DNA from: Gemmatimonadota bacterium
GTDB lineage: Bacteria > Gemmatimonadota > Gemmatimonadetes > Gemmatimonadales > Gemmatimonadaceae
Direction of reading: 5' to 3'
Assembly (NCBI GenBank): GCA_025358315.1
Contig: JANYKA010000084.1
Coordinates: 1 to 53,413 of the forward strand
Length of the DNA: 53,413 bases
The translations under genes were made by a program, and so were the position numbers. The notes beneath the pieces were generated by a model. It was not told the DNA's origin. It saw only the letters and a program-made list of their open reading frames with translations, and did not search any database. How positions within the stretch are numbered: the stretch's first letter is position 1; each line of letters opens with the position of its first letter. Positions 42,569 to 50,918 of this stretch are shown in pieces.

Positions 42569-45500
42569 ATGAAACGGATTTTCTCTAAAGTTTTTTGTGT
42601 GATTGCGCTCGGACTCCCCAGCATCGCTCACGCCCAAGTTGGTTCGACCACGGATATTATCACCGGAAAGGTCACGGGCTCGGACGGACAGCCGGTGGTC
42701 GGTGCACGCGTTGAGGTCATGTCGATCGAACTGCAGACCACCCGCGGTCGGAATACTAATGATAAAGGTATTTACACCCTGCTCTTTCCGGACGGGGGAG
42801 GCCAATACCGGGTGACGATCAAGGCGATTGGGTTTGCCCCCTTTTCGCAGACGCTCATCCGGCAAGCCGATGAGGATCGCCTCGAACTGAACGCCAAGCT
42901 TTCAAAGAATACTACGACGCTCGCGGCGTTCAATGTAAATGCGCGCCAGCCGACTCCTAATGCGAGCGACCGTCCCACGCCGGGCAGCACCGAGCGCAAT
43001 CTCACCGCCGAGCAATTGTATCGGCTCCCGATTGACCCTAGTGACATCGCGGCGCTTGCTGGACTCGCGCCGGGGGTCGTGACCTTGAGTGCTACCGACT
43101 CATCGTCGAGCGCCTTTTCCGTTGCCGGTCAGCGTACCGATCAGAACCAAATCACCCTTGATGGTATGTCATTCGGCTCCGGAGGCGTTCCGTCTGAGGC
43201 TGTCCGAAATACCCGGGTGATCACCAATACGTTCGACGTGGCCCGCGGTCAGTTCACTGGCGGTCAAGTCGCCAGCACCACGCGCGGAGGCACCAATGCG
43301 ATTCAAGGATCGATTGGCTATATCCTGAATGAACCCGATCTCCAGTTCGACGATTCGTCGACGACGGCGTCGGGCCAGAAGTTCACTTCCAATCAGCTCA
43401 GTTTTGGGCTGGGTGGACCAATTGTGCACGATGCCGCTTTCTGGTTCGGCTCGGCATCGGCGCGTTTAAACAACACGGGGTTACAGTCGCTGCTTACAGC
43501 AAACGACCAGATTTTGCTTCGAAACAATGTTGCTCCAGACTCCGCGGCGCGATTTCTCAGCCTGTTGCAGGGATACGGCGTTCCAACCGTTACGGCCCTC
43601 GTGCCGGCTGGCCATAACACCGACTCGTTTAACGCACTGACGCGTGAAGATTTCGCCATTGGCGACCGTCATACCCTGACGCTGCGTGGCGATTGGAATT
43701 TTGCGCGGCAGGATATCACGCGAACCAGTTCGCTCGCCGTTCCATCGCACGGCGGCAACCTTCGCTCCCTCGGGGGCGGCTTCCTCGCATCCATCAGCTC
43801 GACGTTTGACAATGGCATCATTAACGAAGGCCGGATCTACGCAAGTACGGCGAACAGCAATCAAAATGCATTTCTGGTTATGCCAGAGGGACGAGTTCGC
43901 GTCTCATCTATCCTGAACGACAACAGTTTGGGCATCAGCACACTGACGTTCGGCGGCAACGGCGGACTTCCGACGGACAATACAACGAAGCAGCTCGAAT
44001 TCAGCGACGAAATTTCGTACCTCAAGGGTGGAAGCCTCCACCGTCCGAAACTTGGCGTCCTCCTGAATATTGGCACCTTTGATCAAACGGCGTCATCGAA
44101 CCTATTTGGATCATTCACGTTTAACTCGCTATCCGATTTTGCCGCAAACATCCCCTCGCAATACACACGCACGCTCGAACCGACGCGTCACCAGGGCGAT
44201 GTCACAAACGCGGCCGTTTATATCGGCGACACGTGGCGTGTGACACGGGCGTTTCAGACCACCTACGGCGTGCGTATGGAAGGGACTCGCTTTGACGGCC
44301 GACCGGCATACAACCCAACAGTCGATTCTCTCTTCAACCGCCGGACAGACAATTTTCCGTCTGAAGTACACGCGAGCCCACGCATCGGCTTCACCTGGAC
44401 CTCGAACGTTCCACCTGCCCGCGTGCAAAATGACAGTACACGGGCCACCGACGCCGTACGGCAGTTAGCAGCCACGGCAAGCGGTCAGCCAGCCGACGGT
44501 GGACGCGGCGGTCGCGGTGGTGGTGGATTTGCCGGCGCGGCCGGCGGCGGAGCAAATTTCTTCGCCGGACAGTCGTCGTGGATTGTGCGCGGTGGCATCG
44601 GTGAGTTCCGCGGCAAGGCGCCAACCGGTCTCTTCACGAGTGCGCTCGGCGCAACCGGACTCAGCGGCGCTGAATCCCAGCTCGTCTGTATTGGACCGGC
44701 GACGCCAGTGGCAAACTGGGCCGCGTATCTCGCCGATCCGACCAGCATTCCGTCGGCTTGCGCCGATGGTGGAAATTCCGCGGCGAGTATTTTTGCCGCC
44801 ACTAGGCGCAACGTCACAACATTCGCACCCGATTTTGGAGCTCCACGCTCCTGGCGCGGATCGCTCGGCGTGCAGCACCATCTCTTTGGTCGCTATACCG
44901 GATCAATCGATGCGTCATACACGCTTGGGAAAAATCTGTACGGTGTTAGCGATCTCAATTTGAAGTCCACTCCGCAGTTTACGATCACTGCCGAAGGCAA
45001 TCGTCCGATTTACGTGTCACCAGCCGCCATTGTGCCGGCAACAGGCGCTGTGCAAAACCTCCAGGCACGTGTGGCACCACAGTTCGGAAACGTGTACAAC
45101 GTCTTCTCCGGCCTGCAGTCAAAGACCGGACAGCTCGTCGCGTCAATCAACGGCTTTAACAGTCTCGGCATGCAGGTCAGCTTCTCGTACACCTACTCGC
45201 GGTCGACCGACCAGAGTTCATTCTCCGGCGGTTCGGCTGCCGGCGGATTCTCATCTCCGACCACGGCCGGTAATCCCAACGTGACCGAGTGGGGCACCAG
45301 CGATCTGCAGCGCATGCACACCTTCGTCACGACGGCAAGCTGGCCGATTACGCCGTCGCTCGAGCTGACCGGCGTGCTTCGCTACAACTCCGGTGCAGCA
45401 TACACGCCGCGGGTAAACGGGGACATCAACGGCGACGGCGCACGCAACGATCGCGCGTTCATTTACGACCCGGCACACGCACCCGACACGGCGATCGCCA

Positions 45501-46396
45501 ACGGTATGACCCGCCTGATTGATCACGCCCCGGCACACATTCGTGCGTGTCTCGTGTCGCAAGTTGGCCAGATTGCCGGCCGCAACAGTTGCACGGCTGG
45601 CTGGCAACCGAGTCTCAGCTTGCAACTGAACTATCGTCCGGATCATTTCGGGCTGAAGCGCAATCTGATGATCTCGGCATCGTTACTGAATCCGCTTGCC
45701 GGCCTCGACATCGCGTTGCACGGCGTCAATAACCTTCAGGGCTGGGGCCAGACGAACCGCGTCGATAGTCAGTTGCTCTATGTCACGGGCTTCGATCCCT
45801 CGACCAATCGCTTTCTGTACCAGGTCAACGAACGGTTTGGAGATCAACGCTCGACAACGACGACAGTGATTCAGCAGCCGTTTCAAGTTTCGTTGACGGC
45901 TCGGTATACCATCGGACCGGACCGGGCCCGGGAAGCACTCTTGGCGGCACAGGGAGCGGCTCGCGGCGGACGCGGAGGGGCGGCGGCAGGCCCAGGCGGC
46001 GCTGTCGCCGGTATGGTTCGTCGCTACGCACCGAACATCTTCAAGGACATCCTCGATCGCGCCGACACGTTGAAACTCGCCTTGAATGAGTCTCAGAAAT
46101 CGTTGCTGAAAATTCTCAGCGATTCGATGGTAAAAGCAATCGACACGCTCTCCGTACATCTCGAAGATCGCGTGAAAAAGGCCGGCAACAACGTTGATCA
46201 AGCGGCCCTGACCGCCTATCTGCGGCCAGTGCTTGTCGAGGCGCAGAATCTTGGCGCCAAAGCAGTACGCGAAGCGCAGATTATTCTCACGAAAGAACAA
46301 TGGGTTAAGCTTCCTGAACGAATGAAGAATCCGACCGCTGTCTTCGGCGGTCCGGGCGGCACCCGCGGCGGCGGCCGGGGTGGCCCGCCAGAGTAA
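42569..46396 (+). CDS. TonB-dependent receptor (Oar-like) with a helical C-terminal extension
   Basis: A 1275-aa outer-membrane receptor. ATG 42569 opens a signal peptide (MKRIFSKVFCVIALGLPSIAHA); the frame is open upstream, but that overlaps the transporter. A carboxypeptidase-regulatory-like domain (about 28-115, ITGKVTGSDGQPVVGARVEV) precedes the plug (about 140-255, SVAGQRTDQNQITLDGMSFG), then the large barrel ending near residue 1116 (FQVSLTARYTIG). A Gly/Arg-rich loop lies around residues 640-665. About 160 residues follow the last strand: a GGRGG linker, then helices with LALNESQKSLLKILSDSM and ILTKEQWVKLPERM, reminiscent of Spy/CpxP LTxxQ repeats. The transported ligand is unknown; Oar-type receptors may handle peptides, proteins or large glycans. 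Confidence 0.92.
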   Translation: MKRIFSKVFCVIALGLPSIAHAQVGSTTDIITGKVTGSDGQPVVGARVEVMSIELQTTRGRNTNDKGIYTLLFPDGGGQYRVTIKAIGFAPFSQTLIRQADEDRLELNAKLSKNTTTLAAFNVNARQPTPNASDRPTPGSTERNLTAEQLYRLPIDPSDIAALAGLAPGVVTLSATDSSSSAFSVAGQRTDQNQITLDGMSFGSGGVPSEAVRNTRVITNTFDVARGQFTGGQVASTTRGGTNAIQGSIGYILNEPDLQFDDSSTTASGQKFTSNQLSFGLGGPIVHDAAFWFGSASARLNNTGLQSLLTANDQILLRNNVAPDSAARFLSLLQGYGVPTVTALVPAGHNTDSFNALTREDFAIGDRHTLTLRGDWNFARQDITRTSSLAVPSHGGNLRSLGGGFLASISSTFDNGIINEGRIYASTANSNQNAFLVMPEGRVRVSSILNDNSLGISTLTFGGNGGLPTDNTTKQLEFSDEISYLKGGSLHRPKLGVLLNIGTFDQTASSNLFGSFTFNSLSDFAANIPSQYTRTLEPTRHQGDVTNAAVYIGDTWRVTRAFQTTYGVRMEGTRFDGRPAYNPTVDSLFNRRTDNFPSEVHASPRIGFTWTSNVPPARVQNDSTRATDAVRQLAATASGQPADGGRGGRGGGGFAGAAGGGANFFAGQSSWIVRGGIGEFRGKAPTGLFTSALGATGLSGAESQLVCIGPATPVANWAAYLADPTSIPSACADGGNSAASIFAATRRNVTTFAPDFGAPRSWRGSLGVQHHLFGRYTGSIDASYTLGKNLYGVSDLNLKSTPQFTITAEGNRPIYVSPAAIVPATGAVQNLQARVAPQFGNVYNVFSGLQSKTGQLVASINGFNSLGMQVSFSYTYSRSTDQSSFSGGSAAGGFSSPTTAGNPNVTEWGTSDLQRMHTFVTTASWPITPSLELTGVLRYNSGAAYTPRVNGDINGDGARNDRAFIYDPAHAPDTAIANGMTRLIDHAPAHIRACLVSQVGQIAGRNSCTAGWQPSLSLQLNYRPDHFGLKRNLMISASLLNPLAGLDIALHGVNNLQGWGQTNRVDSQLLYVTGFDPSTNRFLYQVNERFGDQRSTTTTVIQQPFQVSLTARYTIGPDRAREALLAAQGAARGGRGGAAAGPGGAVAGMVRRYAPNIFKDILDRADTLKLALNESQKSLLKILSDSMVKAIDTLSVHLEDRVKKAGNNVDQAALTAYLRPVLVEAQNLGAKAVREAQIILTKEQWVKLPERMKNPTAVFGGPGGTRGGGRGGPPE

Positions 46397-46473
46397 GACC
46401 CACCATGTGACCATGTTTGGCTCGACGCATCGGGGCATCCGCATTGCCTCGGCGCGCCGTAGCTTATGGTACC

Positions 46474-46797
46474 ATGCGTTTGCATCCCCTCATCTTCGCA
46501 GCGGCCATCCTAGCGATCACCACGGCGCAATCCCAAGTGCACACTCCCGTGACGCACGAAATTACGATGGCGGCCGATAGTTACCGACCGACCGAATTGA
46601 CGGTGGCGCCCGGTGACACAATTGTTTGGTTCAACACCGACATCGTCACACACACGGCAACGAGTCGAGGCGGCTACTGGGATTCAGGGCGCCTGAAGCG
46701 CGGCAAACGATTCCGCTGGGTAGCAGCGACAGCTGGCCGATACATGTATATCTGTAGCACCCATCGAGGGATGAAGGGTACGGTTGTAGTGCGTTAG
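46474..46797 (+). CDS. Exported cupredoxin (plastocyanin/amicyanin-like)
   Basis: A 107-aa periplasmic blue-copper protein. ATG 46474 gives the signal peptide MRLHPLIFAAAILAITTAQS; an upstream start at 46417 adds an unrelated arginine-rich piece. Type-1 copper ligands are His in IVTHTATSR, then Cys, His and Met in MYICSTHRGMKGTV, spaced as in plastocyanin/amicyanin. It would carry single electrons to a periplasmic oxidase or reductase. It follows the TonB receptor by 77 bp on the same strand, but a functional link is not evident. The SCO protein in the window is another copper-related gene. Confidence 0.9.
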   Translation: MRLHPLIFAAAILAITTAQSQVHTPVTHEITMAADSYRPTELTVAPGDTIVWFNTDIVTHTATSRGGYWDSGRLKRGKRFRWVAATAGRYMYICSTHRGMKGTVVVR

Positions 46798-46843
46798 CAT
46801 TCTATGGTCACAGCTGGCACAAGAAGTGGCAATTATGCGCTTA

Positions 46844-46890
46844 TTCAATGTCATTTTTGCTGATTAGCCATTGAATTTGTATTTTCAATG
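46844..46890 (+). promoter_or_regulatory. Triple TTCAATG/CATTGAA motif upstream of glnN
   Basis: TTCAATG occurs at 46844-46850 and 46884-46890 and its complement CATTGAA at 46869-46875; the last two form a 7-bp inverted repeat with an 8-base centre. They lie in a markedly A+T-rich stretch (about 46830-46925), unlike the rest of the window, ahead of the glnN ATG at 46963. This looks like a regulator-binding region for nitrogen control. A TATCTTTG at 46894-46901 resembles the Bacteroidota -7 element, but no TTTG is at the usual distance. Confidence 0.5.
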
Positions 46891-46962
46891 CAATATCTTT
46901 GCTTAATAGGCATATTTTAGACAACAATCGCTCTTACTCCCACGCCTGTACACGAGCCAATT

Positions 46963-49185
46963 ATGTCGTCCTCTTTGTCTCCCCGCGCTGCCGCTATCCG
47001 CGCCATCAGCACGCGTTCTGTCACCGCGCCACACATTCCAGTCTCCAGTGACAATCCGATACCGGCATCGGAATACTTCGGGATAAACACCTTTGGCGCG
47101 CGGCAAATGCGCGACAAGTTGCCGAAGGACGTTTATGTCAAACTCGTCGCGGCCATCCGCCTCGGAAAAAAACTTGATATCGAGATTGCGCCGACCGTCG
47201 CTCAGGTCATCAAGGAATGGGCCGTTGCACGCGGGGTGACACACTTCTGCCATTGGTTCCAGCCGCAGACCGGACTCACGGCCGAAAAACACGATGCCTT
47301 CTTGAACTTCGACGAAAACAAAACGGCCGTCGAGCAGTTCACTGGCGATCAACTGATTCAGAGCGAGCCCGACGCCTCATCATTTCCGTCCGGTGGCCTG
47401 CGCGCCACGTGGGAAGCGCGCGGCTATACCGCGTGGAATCCGGCGTCGCCGGTGTTCATTATGGAATCGCCCGGCGCCAAGACACTGTGCATTCCGTCCG
47501 TATTCATCGGGTATCACGGAGAAGCGCTCGATGAGATGACGCCGCTTCTCCGCTCCAGCGAAGTACTCTCCCGGAAGTCGATGGAACTTCTGGAGCTCAT
47601 CGGCGATCAGGGCGCCCTTCGCGTCGTTACGACGCTCGGCGCTGAGCAGGAGTATTTCCTGATTGATCGTGAGCACTTCGCACTCCGTCCAGATCTCGTC
47701 ATGGCTGGTCGCACGCTGATTGGAGCGCCACCGCCGCGCGGGCAGCAGCTCGAAGATCACTACTTCGGCGGCATTCCGGAGCGCGTTCTCGCCTGCATCG
47801 CTGAGGTGGAGTACGAACTCTACAAACTCGGCGTGCCGATTGTTACACGGCACAATGAAGTTGCACCCTGTCAGTTCGAGATGGCGCCCGTATTCGAAGA
47901 AACCGATATCGCCGTCGATCACAATCAGCTTGTGATGACGATCCTCAAGAAAGTCGCACATCGTCACGGACTGCAGGCATTGCTTGCTGAAAAGCCGTTC
48001 GCCGGCATCAACGGATCCGGCAAGCATTGCAATTGGTCGATGGCAATCGCCGCGGACAACGATCTCGACGGTGTAAACCTGCTCAAGCCGGGCAAGACGC
48101 CGCATCAGAACATTCGCTTTCTCTTTGTACTGGCGGCGGTGCTTAAAGGCGTTCACAAGCACGCTGGCCTCATTCGATCCGGCATCGCCACCAGCGGCAA
48201 CGAACACCGACTCGGTGCCAACGAAGCGCCCCCAGCGATCATCTCGGTATTTATGGGTGACATGCTGACCCGCGTGATCGATGATATCGCCGCCGGAAAA
48301 ACCGGCAAACAGGGCGCGGCGCAAGCGATGATCCAACTTGGGGTCGCAAAACTGCCGGAAGTCGCCAAGGACAATACGGACCGCAATCGTACGTCGCCGT
48401 TTGCATTCACTGGCGCCAAGTTCGAGTTCCGCGCCGTCGGCTCCAGTCAATCGATCGCGTTTCCGGTCATGTTGCTCAATGCCACGGTTGCCGACGCGAT
48501 CGGCGAACTCATTGGATCCTTGCGCAAGGAACTCAAGAATACCGCGTCCAAAGAAGACGCTATGCTCAAGGTTGTTCGCGACGCATTCAAAGAGACGAAA
48601 AACATCCGCTTTGAAGGCAATAACTACGCCGACGCTTGGGTCACAGAAGCCAAAAAGCGCGGTCTCCCGAACTTCCGGCGCACCCCGGAAGCATTGGGTC
48701 AGATCGTCACCAAACAGTCGGTCGATCTCTTCACGTCGCTCGGGATCCTCTCAAAGGAAGAGGTCGAGTCTCGGTACCACATTCGGCTCGAGCGCTACAT
48801 CAAGGACATGCTGATCGAGTTGCACACGCTCGCCGAACTCGCCGATACAATGGTGCTGCCGGCAGGCTATGGGTATCTCGGTTCCCTTGCTGCAGCGGCC
48901 GCAAACGCCAAGCGCGCCGGCATCAAGGTCGCGCCGCAACTCAAAGCGGCAAATGATACCGGAAAAGTTGTTGCCACTCTGCAAAAACGAACGGCCGACC
49001 TGCACGCGGTGATTGCGAAGGCTGAATCACTCCATCACGATCCTGAAAAACAGGCAAAGCTGTTGACCTCCAGCGGTGCCGACGCGATGGCGTCGGTGCG
49101 CGAAACGAGCGATGCGCTCGAGCTTTCCATGGCAGATTCCCTCTGGCCGCTGCCACGATATCGTGAGATGCTGTTCCCGGTGTAG
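46963..49185 (+). CDS. glnN: Glutamine synthetase type III
   Basis: Joins ammonia to glutamate using ATP. At 740 aa it has the GSIII length, far longer than GSI. Family stretches are FGINTFGARQMRDKLPKDVY at about residues 39-58, LTAEKHDAFLNF, TLGAEQEYFLIDR (metal-binding Glu residues), RHNEVAPCQFEMAPVFEE, GINGSGKHCNWSM (His/Gly of the ATP site), HRLGANEAPPAIIS and NRTSPFAFTGAKFEFRAVGSSQ (glutamate-binding Arg). The C-terminal helical domain reaches RYREMLFPV. GSIII is known from Bacteroides, cyanobacteria and some other bacteria, where it is usually raised under nitrogen limitation. A type I enzyme lies 1.7 kb away on the opposite strand. Confidence 0.96.
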   Translation: MSSSLSPRAAAIRAISTRSVTAPHIPVSSDNPIPASEYFGINTFGARQMRDKLPKDVYVKLVAAIRLGKKLDIEIAPTVAQVIKEWAVARGVTHFCHWFQPQTGLTAEKHDAFLNFDENKTAVEQFTGDQLIQSEPDASSFPSGGLRATWEARGYTAWNPASPVFIMESPGAKTLCIPSVFIGYHGEALDEMTPLLRSSEVLSRKSMELLELIGDQGALRVVTTLGAEQEYFLIDREHFALRPDLVMAGRTLIGAPPPRGQQLEDHYFGGIPERVLACIAEVEYELYKLGVPIVTRHNEVAPCQFEMAPVFEETDIAVDHNQLVMTILKKVAHRHGLQALLAEKPFAGINGSGKHCNWSMAIAADNDLDGVNLLKPGKTPHQNIRFLFVLAAVLKGVHKHAGLIRSGIATSGNEHRLGANEAPPAIISVFMGDMLTRVIDDIAAGKTGKQGAAQAMIQLGVAKLPEVAKDNTDRNRTSPFAFTGAKFEFRAVGSSQSIAFPVMLLNATVADAIGELIGSLRKELKNTASKEDAMLKVVRDAFKETKNIRFEGNNYADAWVTEAKKRGLPNFRRTPEALGQIVTKQSVDLFTSLGILSKEEVESRYHIRLERYIKDMLIELHTLAELADTMVLPAGYGYLGSLAAAAANAKRAGIKVAPQLKAANDTGKVVATLQKRTADLHAVIAKAESLHHDPEKQAKLLTSSGADAMASVRETSDALELSMADSLWPLPRYREMLFPV

Positions 49186-49212
49186 CCGCCGTGCCGTCTG
49201 GGCAAGTTCCCC

Positions 49213-50910
49213 TCAGCGCGATACGTCTCGAACGCCGTCGCGCGTGCGACCGGAGTTGATCCACGCTGCGGTGGATAGCCCAATAATCCAGCGGTCGGGC
49301 AGTCCTTTCGTGCGCCACACGGCACGTCCAATGTCGAGTCGCAGTGGCGCTTGCGTCGTCTGGTTTCGAACATGACGAAATCCAATGCCAACGACCAATG
49401 CTTGCGGGTTCGTTGGCGTCAGGCTCACTTCGTCAATACTATGGTCTCGTGCCGAATACGACGCCGTGACGGCGCCGTCAAACGTCCATCGACCCTGATA
49501 GCTCATAAGATGCCAAGAACGCTCCAGCAACACATTCACGGCGCGCTCGGCAACACGTGACTTAGGGGCCAGCGTGCGCAACGCCGCATCGACTGTGGAC
49601 AACGCGAACACATCCGGATCCGGATTGTAAAGCCGCTCGCTTGTTGCGCGCACAATCCACATGCCATTCCATCCATTCTGGTAGATGGCCAGCGATACAC
49701 GAATATTTCCGCCGGATATCGAATCAGCCGAATAGTATCCCGATGTCCATATGTCACCGGTTACCATCGTGCTCGATCCCGGCATAGCCGTGCCGCCAAT
49801 CCACGAATCGAGATGAGTCATCTGGCGGCGCGAGACGGCGTCATGCCCGATCCCCACCACTAACTCACCCTGCATCCCTAAAGGCACTTCGGTGGGAGGC
49901 TGGTTGGGGACCAGCCAATTGATTGAGCCAAAGCGATTGGATCGCAACGACACGCCAATAAGCGGAGCCGTGAGATCGCGCCGAACAGTTGTCTTGCTCA
50001 ATCGCCTTCCGGGACGAATCACAAAGATATTCGCATAGTCGTGCTCAAGTCCGGCGACCAAGGCCCACGCCATCGTCGGCGTGATTCCGAGTAAACTGTT
50101 CACCGTAACTGCGGCATCGCGGCGCGTAATGTCGGTGTGCGTATGCACCACGGGGTCGTCGTCGAAACGGCGCGATTGAATGGCGGAGATAGAACCGCGC
50201 CACCGATCACGCGGAGAGAGTTCGCGCGTGTGGATATTCCAATACCAGGTCCGTCCGTCCGGGTAGTTTCGCAACGTCGCGTCGCCACTCATTCGTGTGT
50301 CGAACAAATACGGATCGGCAAGCGTCACGCTCATCGAACGGCGATCATCAATCTGATCAGCGGAAATGCCTACCGTCCTGCCGGTTCCGAACAGGTTGGT
50401 TTCTGATACACCGATACGCGCCGTCCCCGCATCTGCAAATCGAAATCCGGTGCGCAAGCTCCATGCATCGCGCGTCCAAACCGTAAAGTCGGTGCGCCCG
50501 GGCGTGCACTGGCTGCCATCGAGAATCACTTCACTCACGAGGTTCGTGAGCCGCAGCCGCCGAACAGACTCGAGCACCTCAACGGAGTCAACTAATTGAC
50601 CGGGAGCGAAGCTCAATTCATTGAGCACAACGTTGAGTCGAGTCGACTGATGCACGTATTGCGCCAGTCTCGTTACCGTTTCGTTCACTAGATCAACCCG
50701 GCGCGAACGAACGTTGATTTGACCGATCGTCGTGCCCACCCACTTCACCGGAAAACCCACTGTCAGCGTGTCGACAGTGCACCCATTCAGCGACGGCGCT
50801 TGCGCACCAGCGCTGGAACTGCCGATCAACCACGCGCCAATGGCTGTGAGACCAAGCGTGAACCGGCGGTACCGGTTGCGCGGCGTGGAGTCTATGCGGC
50901 CCACATCCAT
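49213..50910 (-). CDS. BamA/TamA-like POTRA plus beta-barrel outer-membrane protein
   Basis: A 565-aa exported protein I can place only by its pattern. The signal peptide is RRFTLGLTAIGAWLIGSSSAGAQA. A POTRA-like unit follows, with NELSFAPGQLVDSVEVLESVRRLRLTNLVSEVIL split over residues near 95-130 and a close resemblance to F-x-x-G-x-x-x-x-x-x-L-x-x-S-x-R-x-L-R. TDFTVWTRDAWSLRTGFRFADAG then leads into alternating amphipathic strands up to the end, consistent with a 16-strand Omp85-type barrel. It is shorter than BamA and has a single clear POTRA, closer to small TamA/FhaC-like relatives. ATG 50910 lies eight bases after the glnA stop, so it is probably cotranscribed with glnA. Confidence 0.65.
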   Translation of the reverse strand: MDVGRIDSTPRNRYRRFTLGLTAIGAWLIGSSSAGAQAPSLNGCTVDTLTVGFPVKWVGTTIGQINVRSRRVDLVNETVTRLAQYVHQSTRLNVVLNELSFAPGQLVDSVEVLESVRRLRLTNLVSEVILDGSQCTPGRTDFTVWTRDAWSLRTGFRFADAGTARIGVSETNLFGTGRTVGISADQIDDRRSMSVTLADPYLFDTRMSGDATLRNYPDGRTWYWNIHTRELSPRDRWRGSISAIQSRRFDDDPVVHTHTDITRRDAAVTVNSLLGITPTMAWALVAGLEHDYANIFVIRPGRRLSKTTVRRDLTAPLIGVSLRSNRFGSINWLVPNQPPTEVPLGMQGELVVGIGHDAVSRRQMTHLDSWIGGTAMPGSSTMVTGDIWTSGYYSADSISGGNIRVSLAIYQNGWNGMWIVRATSERLYNPDPDVFALSTVDAALRTLAPKSRVAERAVNVLLERSWHLMSYQGRWTFDGAVTASYSARDHSIDEVSLTPTNPQALVVGIGFRHVRNQTTQAPLRLDIGRAVWRTKGLPDRWIIGLSTAAWINSGRTRDGVRDVSR

Positions 50911-50918
50911 ATCGGGTA

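Noticed and set aside
46894-46901. TATCTTTG resembling the Bacteroidota -7 promoter element
   Set aside because: The partner TTTG is not at the required 17-23 base distance, so the match is probably incidental to the A+T-rich stretch.
47380-48450. Long open frame on the minus strand inside glnN
   Set aside because: It is fully antisense to well-conserved GSIII sequence, has no family motif and is explained by codon bias of the real gene.
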